18,198 bases of DNA from Nitrososphaerota archaeon (lineage in GTDB: Archaea > Thermoproteota > Nitrososphaeria > Nitrososphaerales > Nitrosopumilaceae): NCBI GenBank assembly GCA_022564385.1, contig JADFLN010000022.1, positions 1-18,198 of the forward strand, written 5' to 3'. Positions 6,218 through 13,111 of this stretch are shown here, one piece after another. The first letter of the stretch is position 1, and each line of letters begins with the position of its first letter. The position numbers and the translations under genes were made by a program. The notes below the pieces were generated by a model. The model made no database searches. It saw nothing but the letters and a program-made list of their open reading frames with translations, and was not told where the DNA came from.

Positions 6218-8149
6218 ATGAACTTGTCAGATTTTAAATTTATTCCAACTGAAAAACAAATCCAAGAATCAAACATCTTTCAATTTATGCAAAAACATAA
6301 CATATCATCACTTGAAGAACTATCTCAAAAAGCTAAAGATGATTTAGAATGGTTTTGGCAATCAGTTGATGAAGATATTGGAATTATTTGGGATACACCT
6401 TACACCAAAACATTAGATGTTTCAAAAGGGATTGCATGGACAAAGTGGTTTGTCAATGGAAAAACAAATATTTACAAATCATCTGTTGAAAAATTTACAA
6501 AAGAAAATCCTCAAAAAATTGCATATTATTTTATCTCTGAAGATGGACAAACATCTAAAATCTCATATTCAGAATTAAATTCTAAAGTATCAAAACTTGC
6601 AAACGGTCTTAAATCACTTGGAGTAAAAAAAGGAGACGTTATTGCAATTTATTTGCCTATGATTGAGGAAGCAATATTGGCAATTCTTGCAGCTTCAAAA
6701 ATCGGTGCAATTCAAACTGTAATATTTTCTGGATATAGTTCAGAATCATTACATATACGATTACAAGACTGTAATGCAAAAATTCTCATTATCTCTGATG
6801 GTTACCATAGAAAAGGAAAACCAGTTTCCCAAAAGCAAACTTCAGAGATTGCAATCAAAGATACTGTTATTGAAAAAATGATTGTAGTTCATTACAAGGG
6901 CATTGACAATTATGAGGAATCGGAGAAAATAATTTTTTATGATAATTTGGTATCCAATCAAAATATTCTCTGTACCACTGAAATTCTAGATTCTGAAGAT
7001 CCTTTGTTTATTTTATATACGTCAGGCACAACAGGCAAGCCTAAAGGTGTAATTCACACTCATGGTGGTTTTTCTGTTTTTGCAGGTCATCAGGCAGCAT
7101 ATCTTATTGATATGAATAAAAATGACATATTATTTTGGCCTGCGGATATTGGTTGGATTACAGGTTTAGTATGGAACCTTTATGGCCTTTTGATAATTGG
7201 TGCAAGTGCTGTAATTTATGATGGTGCATTTGATTTTCCAACTATTGATAGAATATGGAAAATATTATCGGACTATCAAGTGACCATTTTTGGAATATCT
7301 CCAACTGCAGTACGCTTGTTTAAAAAAAATAATGTTGAACCGCTAAAATTACACTCATTAGATAAAATCAAAAACATTCCGACTACTGGTGAACCACTTG
7401 ATGAGGATTCATGGTGGTGGTTATTTGAAAAAGTTGGCAACAAGAAGATCCCTATAATGAATTTGTCCGGCGGTACAGAAATTGGCGGTGCAATGTTATC
7501 TGTTTTTCCGGGGATGAAACTAAAACCAACCACTGTTGGAATTCCAGTACCTGGAATGAATTTAGATATCTTTGATGATGATGGAAATTCTATTCAAAAC
7601 CAAAATGGTTTTTTGGTTGTCAAATCTCCATGGCCTGCAATGACTAGAGGATTATTAAATGACAATGCACGATATCTTGAAACTTATTGGTCCAGATTTG
7701 AAAATGTTTGGTTTCATGGAGATTATGTCTATGTTGATGAAGATAATCTTTGGTATATGCGTGGTAGAACTGATGATGTAATGAATATTTCTGGTCATAG
7801 AATGAGTACTGCGGAGATTGAGCATACAGTAATTTCACATAGAAAAATATCTGATGTTGCATCAATTGCTATTCCCGATGATATTACGGGCGAAGCAATT
7901 GTTTTATTTTTTGTAGCTGATGATAAATCAGTAACTGGTTTGGAATCTGAGATTTCTGATTATATCTCTGATAAAATTGGCAAGGTTGCAAGACCAAAAT
8001 TTATTTTTCAATTATCTGATTTACCAAAGACTAGAACAGGTAAAATCATGCGTCGGTTATTAAAATCAAAATTATTGGGAGATGATCTGGGTGATTTATC
8101 ATCTCTTGAGAATCCAAATATTTTAGATGAAATCCCAAAATTAGGTTAA
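6218..8149 (+). CDS. AMP-forming acyl-CoA synthetase of the acetyl-CoA synthetase family
   Basis: This 643-residue enzyme of the ANL superfamily makes an acyl-adenylate and then an acyl-CoA. Visible blocks are the N-terminal ACS cap (WFWQSVDEDIGIIWDTPY, WFVNGKTNI), the P-loop-like YTSGTTGKPKG (267-277), WPADIGWITG, TTGEPLDEDSW, WFHGDY, the hinge GRTDDVMNISGHRMSTAEIE and the catalytic PKTRTGKIMRR (Lys609). Where acetate-specific enzymes have Trp (Trp414 in Salmonella Acs, WWQTETGG), this one has Gly418 in LSGGTEIGG. In Metallosphaera the matching Trp-to-Gly change lets an acetate/propionate enzyme use 4-hydroxybutyrate, so a larger acid than acetate is likely. AOA are known to run the 3HP/4HB cycle with ADP-forming ligases, so its exact substrate is open. 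It is monocistronic, 39 bases after the preceding gene. Confidence 0.9.
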   Translation: MNLSDFKFIPTEKQIQESNIFQFMQKHNISSLEELSQKAKDDLEWFWQSVDEDIGIIWDTPYTKTLDVSKGIAWTKWFVNGKTNIYKSSVEKFTKENPQKIAYYFISEDGQTSKISYSELNSKVSKLANGLKSLGVKKGDVIAIYLPMIEEAILAILAASKIGAIQTVIFSGYSSESLHIRLQDCNAKILIISDGYHRKGKPVSQKQTSEIAIKDTVIEKMIVVHYKGIDNYEESEKIIFYDNLVSNQNILCTTEILDSEDPLFILYTSGTTGKPKGVIHTHGGFSVFAGHQAAYLIDMNKNDILFWPADIGWITGLVWNLYGLLIIGASAVIYDGAFDFPTIDRIWKILSDYQVTIFGISPTAVRLFKKNNVEPLKLHSLDKIKNIPTTGEPLDEDSWWWLFEKVGNKKIPIMNLSGGTEIGGAMLSVFPGMKLKPTTVGIPVPGMNLDIFDDDGNSIQNQNGFLVVKSPWPAMTRGLLNDNARYLETYWSRFENVWFHGDYVYVDEDNLWYMRGRTDDVMNISGHRMSTAEIEHTVISHRKISDVASIAIPDDITGEAIVLFFVADDKSVTGLESEISDYISDKIGKVARPKFIFQLSDLPKTRTGKIMRRLLKSKLLGDDLGDLSSLENPNILDEIPKLG

Positions 8150-8189
8150 AGAACAACCTAATAGAATAGAGTAAGAGAATCAAGTACGC

Positions 8190-8417
8190 ATGGAAGAAGA
8201 AGAACTCTTACTTACAACAATTCAACTTTACGAGAATGTTGGAAAAACAATACAAACCAATACTGGAAACCTAAAAAAGAAACTAGATTCTTCAGGCGAA
8301 TTGAGTTTTCAAGACTTGGAGGAATTGCTTAGACAATCAGAACTCTGTTTATTATCATTAGATATGATACGTGAGAAATTATCGGACTATTTGACAAGTA
8401 GAAAAGACTCAATCTAA
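8190..8417 (+). CDS. Small acidic helical protein, paralogue of 9293-9523
   Basis: This 75-residue protein begins MEEEELLLTTIQLYENVGKT and contains NLKKKLDSSGE, then a DLEELL helix and a final DSI. It looks like two long helices, possibly a coiled-coil hairpin, with no membrane segment. The protein encoded at 9293-9523 shares the pattern GKxxQxxxxNLxKKLDSxG...DLExL and the C-terminal SI, so the two are paralogues. A TATA-like CTAATAGAAT about 26 bases upstream of the ATG suggests its own leaderless promoter. Function unknown. Confidence 0.75.
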   Translation: MEEEELLLTTIQLYENVGKTIQTNTGNLKKKLDSSGELSFQDLEELLRQSELCLLSLDMIREKLSDYLTSRKDSI

Positions 8418-8462
8418 TCTCGATAAAATATGATAGAATAACCTTATCCTTTAAGATCAAAC

Positions 8463-8478
8463 TTTCTTTTTTATTTTT
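8463..8478 (+). terminator. Oligo-T tract between convergent genes
   Basis: Two T runs (8467-8472 and 8474-8478) lie about 50 bases after the plus-strand gene ending at 8417 and touch the stop of the minus-strand gene at 8477. Archaeal transcription usually ends at such T tracts, so this probably terminates the plus-strand transcript. Confidence 0.4.
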
Positions 8479-8845
8479 AATCAGCTTCTAAACATTGAAT
8501 TGTTCTAGTTTTTGTCGCTTTTCGATCAAATATTTCAAATACACATTTTTTATCCTTACCATTAAACACGTAGCGTATTGTAACCTCAACAATGTATGAT
8601 GCTACATCCGATAGATCTTTAGAATTTAGATAATCCATTAAAAAATGGTATTTTTGTTTAGGCATTATTATTCCAATGGCATTATTGCTCTTGGATTCTT
8701 TAGTCTCATAACTTCCATCCCCCTTATCATTCGGATAATACTTACCGATGGAAGTGATTTTGATGTCTTTAGCTGGAAGATTCCCTATGTTTTCTACATG
8801 AAAATCAAAATAGACATCCATAATAATTTTGTCGCCTCCTCCCAA
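8477..8845 (-). CDS. Membrane-anchored beta-rich protein with unresolved or lost start
   Basis: From the only canonical in-frame start (TTG 8845) this gives 122 residues, including VYFDFHVENIGNLPAKDIKI and a Cys near the end (IQCLEAD). The frame stays open upstream to TAA 8996-8998 and encodes a typical membrane anchor, about 19 residues of TEIIASVALTANVILIIIVI type, then QRRDSITHYDKINRPWLVL. Membrane anchor, charged stop-transfer, conserved RPW and a CARDB-like beta domain look like one natural protein, so the TTG start would remove the anchor. Yet there is no ATG, GTG or TTG upstream. Either a rare AUU/AUA start is used or the start was lost and the gene is decaying. The domain is probably extracytoplasmic or cytoplasmic-facing; orientation is uncertain. 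Confidence 0.55.
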   Translation of the reverse strand: MGGGDKIIMDVYFDFHVENIGNLPAKDIKITSIGKYYPNDKGDGSYETKESKSNNAIGIIMPKQKYHFLMDYLNSKDLSDVASYIVEVTIRYVFNGKDKKCVFEIFDRKATKTRTIQCLEAD

Positions 8846-9092
8846 AACTAACCATGGGCGATTGATTTTATCGTAATGTGTTATTGAATCTCTACGCTGT
8901 ACAATGACGATAATAATAAGAATTACGTTTGCAGTAAGTGCAACTGATGCAATAATTTCTGTAGGAGTTATGAATAATCTAATTTTAGCTTGAATTTAAC
9001 CTTGAATGAAATGAAGTGACCGAGCGTGCTGTTTAGAATCTTATGAGTTAACTGCTAATTTTAGGAAATTGAATTTATTTTTTGAAAAGAGT

Positions 9093-9182
9093 TTAGAGGA
9101 ATCTGAACAAAAGAGCCATAATGCCATAGAAAGCAATTATTGAAATTACAACTATTATCGCACCAATAGTTGTTCTTTTCAT
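9093..9182 (-). CDS. 29-residue single-helix membrane peptide
   Basis: ATG 9182 to TAA 9093-9095 encodes 29 residues: a basic start MKRTTIG, a hydrophobic helix (AIIVVISIIAFYGIMALLF) and a final RFL. A GAGG lies about eight bases ahead of the ATG on the minus strand. The design, with positive residues at both ends of one transmembrane helix, resembles the many tiny membrane proteins of archaea. It may be a small subunit of a larger complex or an independent peptide. The ORF is short, so it could be chance, but hydrophobic content with a Shine-Dalgarno argues for a gene. Confidence 0.5.
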   Translation of the reverse strand: MKRTTIGAIIVVISIIAFYGIMALLFRFL

Positions 9183-9292
9183 TTTCTAATCCTCATGAAT
9201 CTCTAATGAGTTCACCAAAATCAAACTTAAGCTTGATCCCATAATTCAAGCCTGAAACAGAAGCTTTTTCCACATATAATCAAAGAATCATC

Positions 9293-9523
9293 ATGGTAAT
9301 TCAAGAAAAAGATGAACTCAAAGACATAATTCACATTCTTTTAGCAACTGGAAAGAATCTTCAAAATACCTGTGAGAATTTGGAAAAGAAACTTGACTCT
9401 ACAGGTTTGGAATATTCTGACCTTGAAACTCTAAGAAATGAAATAGATTTTGTAAATGATAAAATTGCTCTTTGTGATGATAGACTAGATCCAATATTAA
9501 TAAACAGTGAAAATTCAATTTAA
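9293..9523 (+). CDS. Small acidic helical protein, paralogue of 8190-8417
   Basis: This 76-residue protein begins MVIQEKDELKDIIHILLATG and contains NLEKKLDSTGLEYSDLETL and a final NSI. It aligns with the 75-residue protein at 8190-8417 along its whole length with one single-residue gap; the GKxxQ, NLxKKLDSxG, DLExL and SI positions are shared. Two cysteines (TCENL and ALCDD) do not match the paralogue. Predicted as a two-helix protein with no signal or membrane segment. TATA-like CATATAAT lies at 9273-9280. A 16-bp palindrome follows the stop. Function unknown. Confidence 0.7.
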   Translation: MVIQEKDELKDIIHILLATGKNLQNTCENLEKKLDSTGLEYSDLETLRNEIDFVNDKIALCDDRLDPILINSENSI

Positions 9524-9527
9524 AAAA

Positions 9528-9543
9528 AGAGGAAAATTCCTCT
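9528..9543. repeat. Perfect 16-bp palindrome after the stop of the 76-residue gene
   Basis: AGAGGAAAATTCCTCT has two 7-base arms around AA and starts four bases after the stop codon at 9523, preceded by a run of A. It could fold in RNA as a small hairpin, acting as a 3' end or stability element, or bind a dimeric protein. Confidence 0.45.
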
Positions 9544-9638
9544 ATGTAACTAATAGAATAACCCCTGATCTTTATTGTAATTATTAGAATTAATACAGTT
9601 GAAGAAAGTTTTGCCTCTTAGGATTGATAAATCTCCGG

Positions 9639-9908
9639 TTAAGGATAAAGAATGGCTGAATAGTTGGGTTGATGTTTTGGTTTCGGCATATTGTTATCGT
9701 GAATGACTATTGTAGATTCTAATAATGATTGGGCTTTCTGTTCTTTCTTTCCAATGTTTCTTCCAGTTCCATGACTCGGTGGCTTTCCCTCTATGTGAAC
9801 CATGTAACATTGGTAGCACAGTTGGTATAGTTTCCAATTAAATGCTTGAGGACATTTACAAACCCAGCGACATTTACGACAAGTTGCTATGACATATCCC
9901 CAACTATA
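9639..9908 (-). pseudogene. Cysteine-rich protein gene with lost start (probable one-base frameshift)
   Basis: The minus-strand frame is open from 9908 to TAA 9639-9641 (89 codons). It reads ATCRKCRWVCKCPQAFNWKL, then QLCYQCY, then EGKPPSHGTGRNIGKKEQK. Three cysteine pairs (CRKC, CKC, CYQC) imply a zinc-binding domain followed by a basic tail. There is no ATG, GTG or TTG before the cysteines; the first in-frame ATG (9803) lies after them. An ATG at 9895 sits just upstream in another frame and reads M-S-stop. Changing the frame by one base right after it would give a natural MSxIATCRKC start. So a single indel near 9890 probably broke the gene. I recognise no exact family. Confidence 0.5.
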
Positions 9909-9999
9909 CTATAATTATTAGAATATGGATTTTATGTTTAGGCACAGTAAACTAGTTTCCATAATTCATTAATTCTATAATGTCAATAGGCAAGTATTC

Positions 10000-10491
10000 A
10001 TGAAATACCCCAACAAACAACTCCTAACCCTAGTCGAAAATTGCATGAATCACAGGTTTACAGAAAGCGAGGCTTTACCATACATCAAAGAGCAATACAA
10101 GGAGATAACATTAAAGACATTTTACAATTACAAAAAATACATTAATTCTGATGAATCAATAAACAATTTCTTTTCATATTCTGCAAGGATAGGATTTGTC
10201 AAAGAACACCTAAAACGAATCAAGGAATGGAACTCTCGACATGATATAATGATAAAAAAATGGTATCAGTTAGTTAAAGAGGATCAGGACTGGGACTTGA
10301 TTCTAAAACTAGGATCTCACATCACAGAATTAGCAACTTCAATAATTTCAATAAATGACTCTAATCCTACAATGTCAGAATTGAAAAGACAGATGGACAG
10401 ATTGAAAGCATACGATAACGAGCAGAAAACCCCAGCTCAACAAAGAGAGCATGACATCAATGCAAAAGATTCAATGACACCAAGAAGTTAA
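10000..10491 (+). CDS. Helix-turn-helix-like protein of unknown function, possibly truncated
   Basis: This 163-residue protein begins MKYPNKQLLTLVENCMNHRF. Residues 1-50 contain FTESEALPYIKEQY...ITLKTFYNYKKYI, which looks like a helix-turn-helix that starts with a 'stepwise' helix and ends with the recognition helix. The middle (SARIGFVKEHLKRIKEWN) is a long basic helix, and the C-terminus is polar and Gln/Lys-rich. It may bind DNA, but I cannot name a family. After the TAA at 10489-10491 the same frame stays open for 43 more codons, to TGA 10621-10623, with protein-like content (ENPLRIFRGKIPILQ). The gene may therefore have been longer. TATA-like TCTATAAT at 9974-9981 precedes the ATG by about 23 bases. 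Confidence 0.65.
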   Translation: MKYPNKQLLTLVENCMNHRFTESEALPYIKEQYKEITLKTFYNYKKYINSDESINNFFSYSARIGFVKEHLKRIKEWNSRHDIMIKKWYQLVKEDQDWDLILKLGSHITELATSIISINDSNPTMSELKRQMDRLKAYDNEQKTPAQQREHDINAKDSMTPRS

Positions 10492-10701
10492 TTACAAGTA
10501 GAACTATACCATTACAGAATTGAGAATCCCCTCAGGATCTTTAGAGGTAAGATTCCAATTCTACAATGCAAAAAACACCCATTTTTCAACAGCAAATTAG
10601 AGGCTAGGCACGAAATATTCTGATCTAGTCGAAAAAATCTAACTTTTTACTATTTACTATTTCACGCTTTATGTCTTAATCAAATTTGATAATAATCAAT
10701 A

Positions 10702-12054
10702 TTGAAATTCATAGTTGACCAGCAGGTCGAAGACATAGAGATGCCTGAAAATCTCAAATTAAACACCTTTTTGAAGGAATTTCACTCGGATTGCCTCCAT
10801 CCAGAGTGTAGTTTTGGATTATATGGATTTGCATTTGGACAATCACCATTTCCAGTTCCTAAAATAGTTCAAGAAGCATTAATCAAAAATGCTGATAAGG
10901 GAACATATGCTCCTGTTCCTGGGATTACTGAATTACGTGATGCTATCTCCAAATACAACAAACACTATTTTGGAATGGATATATCTCCTGAACGAATCTA
11001 TGTTGGTCCTGGAACAAAAGAACTAATCTTCAATCTTTTAGAGGTTTTACATGGAACTGTGATTTTACCTACACCTGCTTGGTTAGGTTATCTTCCACAA
11101 ATTAGATTATTGAAGAAAAACTATCATATGTTACCAGCTAGAGCAAATAAGAAATTCTCTCCTGATGATCTAAAGAAACTGGCACTTAGATTACAAGATA
11201 GACAAAAAATTCTAATTTTAAATAATCCCCATAATCCAACTGGGCTATTATATGATAAATTAGAACTAGAAGAAATTGCTGATGTATGTAGGGATCAAAA
11301 TATTATTGTTATTTCTGACGAGATTTATGCTCAGACTACTTATAATTTTTCAAAATTTATCAGTATGGGAAAAATTTATCCAGAAGGCACATTTGTTACA
11401 AATGGTTTATCTAAATCGCATGCTGCTGGTGGTTACAGATTAGGATATGTGATTTTTCCACAGCATGCAGTTGATCTGAAGAGACAATTTAAAAAAATTC
11501 TTGCAACAGAGTATACTGCGGTATCTACACCAATTCAACATGCTGCTGTTGCAGGATTTGAAATTAGTACAGAAATGGATGATTATTTTGATGTAACTCG
11601 AAATATTCATCAGATCATGGGGGAATACACTTACCATGCATTATCTACAATTGATGGAATAAAGACCACAAAACCTGATGCTACATTTTATCTTCTAGCT
11701 GATTTTAATGTATTTGCAACAGAACTACAAAAAGCAAAGATTAACACATCTCAGAAATTATCTGAAGCTTTAATCGTTCATCCTTATCATACTGCAATTG
11801 TTGGTGGTGATAGTTTAGTTTTAGAGAGAACAGACTTTAGTGCAAGAATTGCTTATGTTGATTATGACGGGGCTAAAGTTTATCAAAACTATCTTGATAA
11901 CAAACCAAAATCAACTTCTGAAAGAGTAGAATTTGTAAAAAATAATGCCCCAAAGGTTGTTGCAGGAATTGAAATGATTTGTAGATTCTTTTCAAATCTT
12001 AGGAAAGAATCGTTGGATGATTTACAAGCTCACAAAAATTTGATAGTTACATAA
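10702..12054 (+). CDS. PLP-dependent class I/II aminotransferase
   Basis: This 450-residue fold-type I aminotransferase transfers an amino group with pyridoxal phosphate in the cytoplasm. Key residues are visible: Asn178 in NNPHNPTG, Asp206 and Tyr209 in ISDEIYAQ, the Schiff-base Lys238 in NGLSKSHAAGGYRLGY, and the substrate-carboxylate Arg382 in FSARIAY. The N-terminus (CSFGLYGFAFGQSPFPVP) replaces the usual LGxGxPDF loop and the chain is about 50 residues longer than AspB-type enzymes. It forms a subfamily whose substrate I cannot state. The start is TTG 10702; ATG 10741 is an alternative that would drop 13 residues. A TATA-like CTTTATGT at 10667-10673 fits the TTG start with a very short leader. 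The gene is convergent with the next, with only two bases between the stops. Confidence 0.85.
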   Translation: MKFIVDQQVEDIEMPENLKLNTFLKEFHSDCLHPECSFGLYGFAFGQSPFPVPKIVQEALIKNADKGTYAPVPGITELRDAISKYNKHYFGMDISPERIYVGPGTKELIFNLLEVLHGTVILPTPAWLGYLPQIRLLKKNYHMLPARANKKFSPDDLKKLALRLQDRQKILILNNPHNPTGLLYDKLELEEIADVCRDQNIIVISDEIYAQTTYNFSKFISMGKIYPEGTFVTNGLSKSHAAGGYRLGYVIFPQHAVDLKRQFKKILATEYTAVSTPIQHAAVAGFEISTEMDDYFDVTRNIHQIMGEYTYHALSTIDGIKTTKPDATFYLLADFNVFATELQKAKINTSQKLSEALIVHPYHTAIVGGDSLVLERTDFSARIAYVDYDGAKVYQNYLDNKPKSTSERVEFVKNNAPKVVAGIEMICRFFSNLRKESLDDLQAHKNLIVT

Positions 12055-12056
12055 AG

Positions 12057-13025
12057 TCAGTATAATTTTATTTTTATTTTTTCATATTCCTCTATAGTTA
12101 TCTCTCCTTTAGCAAGTCTAGTTTGAAGAATATCTTTAGGGCTTGATCCAATAATTGGTAGAATGATTTTTTTTATTATTGTCTCCCGGTTGATGGAAAT
12201 TAGTTTGAAGTTATTATCAACTTTTCTTTTAATTCCATAAACTGCTCCAAATAATATTCCCAATCCGGCAATTGTAAGTGAAATTTGAGAAATTTCTGAA
12301 TCATTGTTTAGCTGCTGTGTCGGTTCTACAATAGATAATGCTTGTACTTCAGGTATGATTTCTTTACTCATTAATTCTTGAACTGTTGATTTTATTTCTA
12401 AAATATTTTTAGTATATCCAACTGCTTCTTCTATGGTATTATCTGGATAGTTGTTATCAAACCAATATTTGTAAAGTGCTTCATTATAATATCTATCAAT
12501 ATAATGTTGAGGTTCTTTACTAGAATCCACAAAACTGGCAATTTTATTAACAGTAATTGTGTCTTCTATCTCTAATTCTTGTTTTGGCTTTTCTACATGA
12601 ATGATGTCTTCTTTTACCACCTTATTTTTAATCTCCTTTTCTTTCAAAATTATTGGAACATCCTTTAATGAAACTCCAAAATCTACTGTAATTCCTTTTG
12701 TCATGTTGAGAATAAATCCTGTTGCATTGTAAATTCCATGTTCTAAAAATCGGTCTCCAATTTTTATTGTTTTTTCAAATGAATTATCTGGATTGATTAT
12801 TGCTTGTACTAGCATTACAAATTCATTATTAAAATCACGAATTACAATTGACACTAAACTACTAGATCTATTTTCAACGTTCCCTGAAAATTTTATTTGA
12901 TCTCCTTTGTAAAATGATTCATAATTAGTTTGAAGGTCTGTAACTTCTGCAAACACTGGAGTTGTTGTTAACACCAACAGCAGTATCATTCCATATGAAC
13001 AGTGTTTGTATCTAGTCTTGTCCAT
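12057..13025 (-). CDS. Exported membrane-anchored protein with C-terminal SHOCT domain
   Basis: This 322-residue protein has a cleavable signal peptide (MILLLVLTTTPVFA, likely cut after residue 26). An extracellular beta domain follows (residues 30-120: GDQIKFSGNVENRSSSLVSI...), like Ig/CARDB modules of archaeal surface proteins. A charged linker comes next, then a helical stretch near 170-225, a transmembrane helix (SLTIAGLGILFGAVYGI, about 248-265) and a cytoplasmic tail. The last 27 residues (SPKDILQTRLAKGEITIEEY) are a SHOCT domain, a short C-terminal motif known to oligomerise. The topology is therefore N-terminus outside, SHOCT inside. I use ATG 13025; a TTG at 13028 is directly ahead. 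No enzyme function is visible. Confidence 0.8.
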   Translation of the reverse strand: MDKTRYKHCSYGMILLLVLTTTPVFAEVTDLQTNYESFYKGDQIKFSGNVENRSSSLVSIVIRDFNNEFVMLVQAIINPDNSFEKTIKIGDRFLEHGIYNATGFILNMTKGITVDFGVSLKDVPIILKEKEIKNKVVKEDIIHVEKPKQELEIEDTITVNKIASFVDSSKEPQHYIDRYYNEALYKYWFDNNYPDNTIEEAVGYTKNILEIKSTVQELMSKEIIPEVQALSIVEPTQQLNNDSEISQISLTIAGLGILFGAVYGIKRKVDNNFKLISINRETIIKKIILPIIGSSPKDILQTRLAKGEITIEEYEKIKIKLY

Positions 13026-13111
13026 CAAAACATAATATTTTTTTTTAATTTAAGAACAGCGTAGTATTCATCTAGTTTTGTTGTACGTAAAAGTTAAATC
13101 TAAAATCTAGA

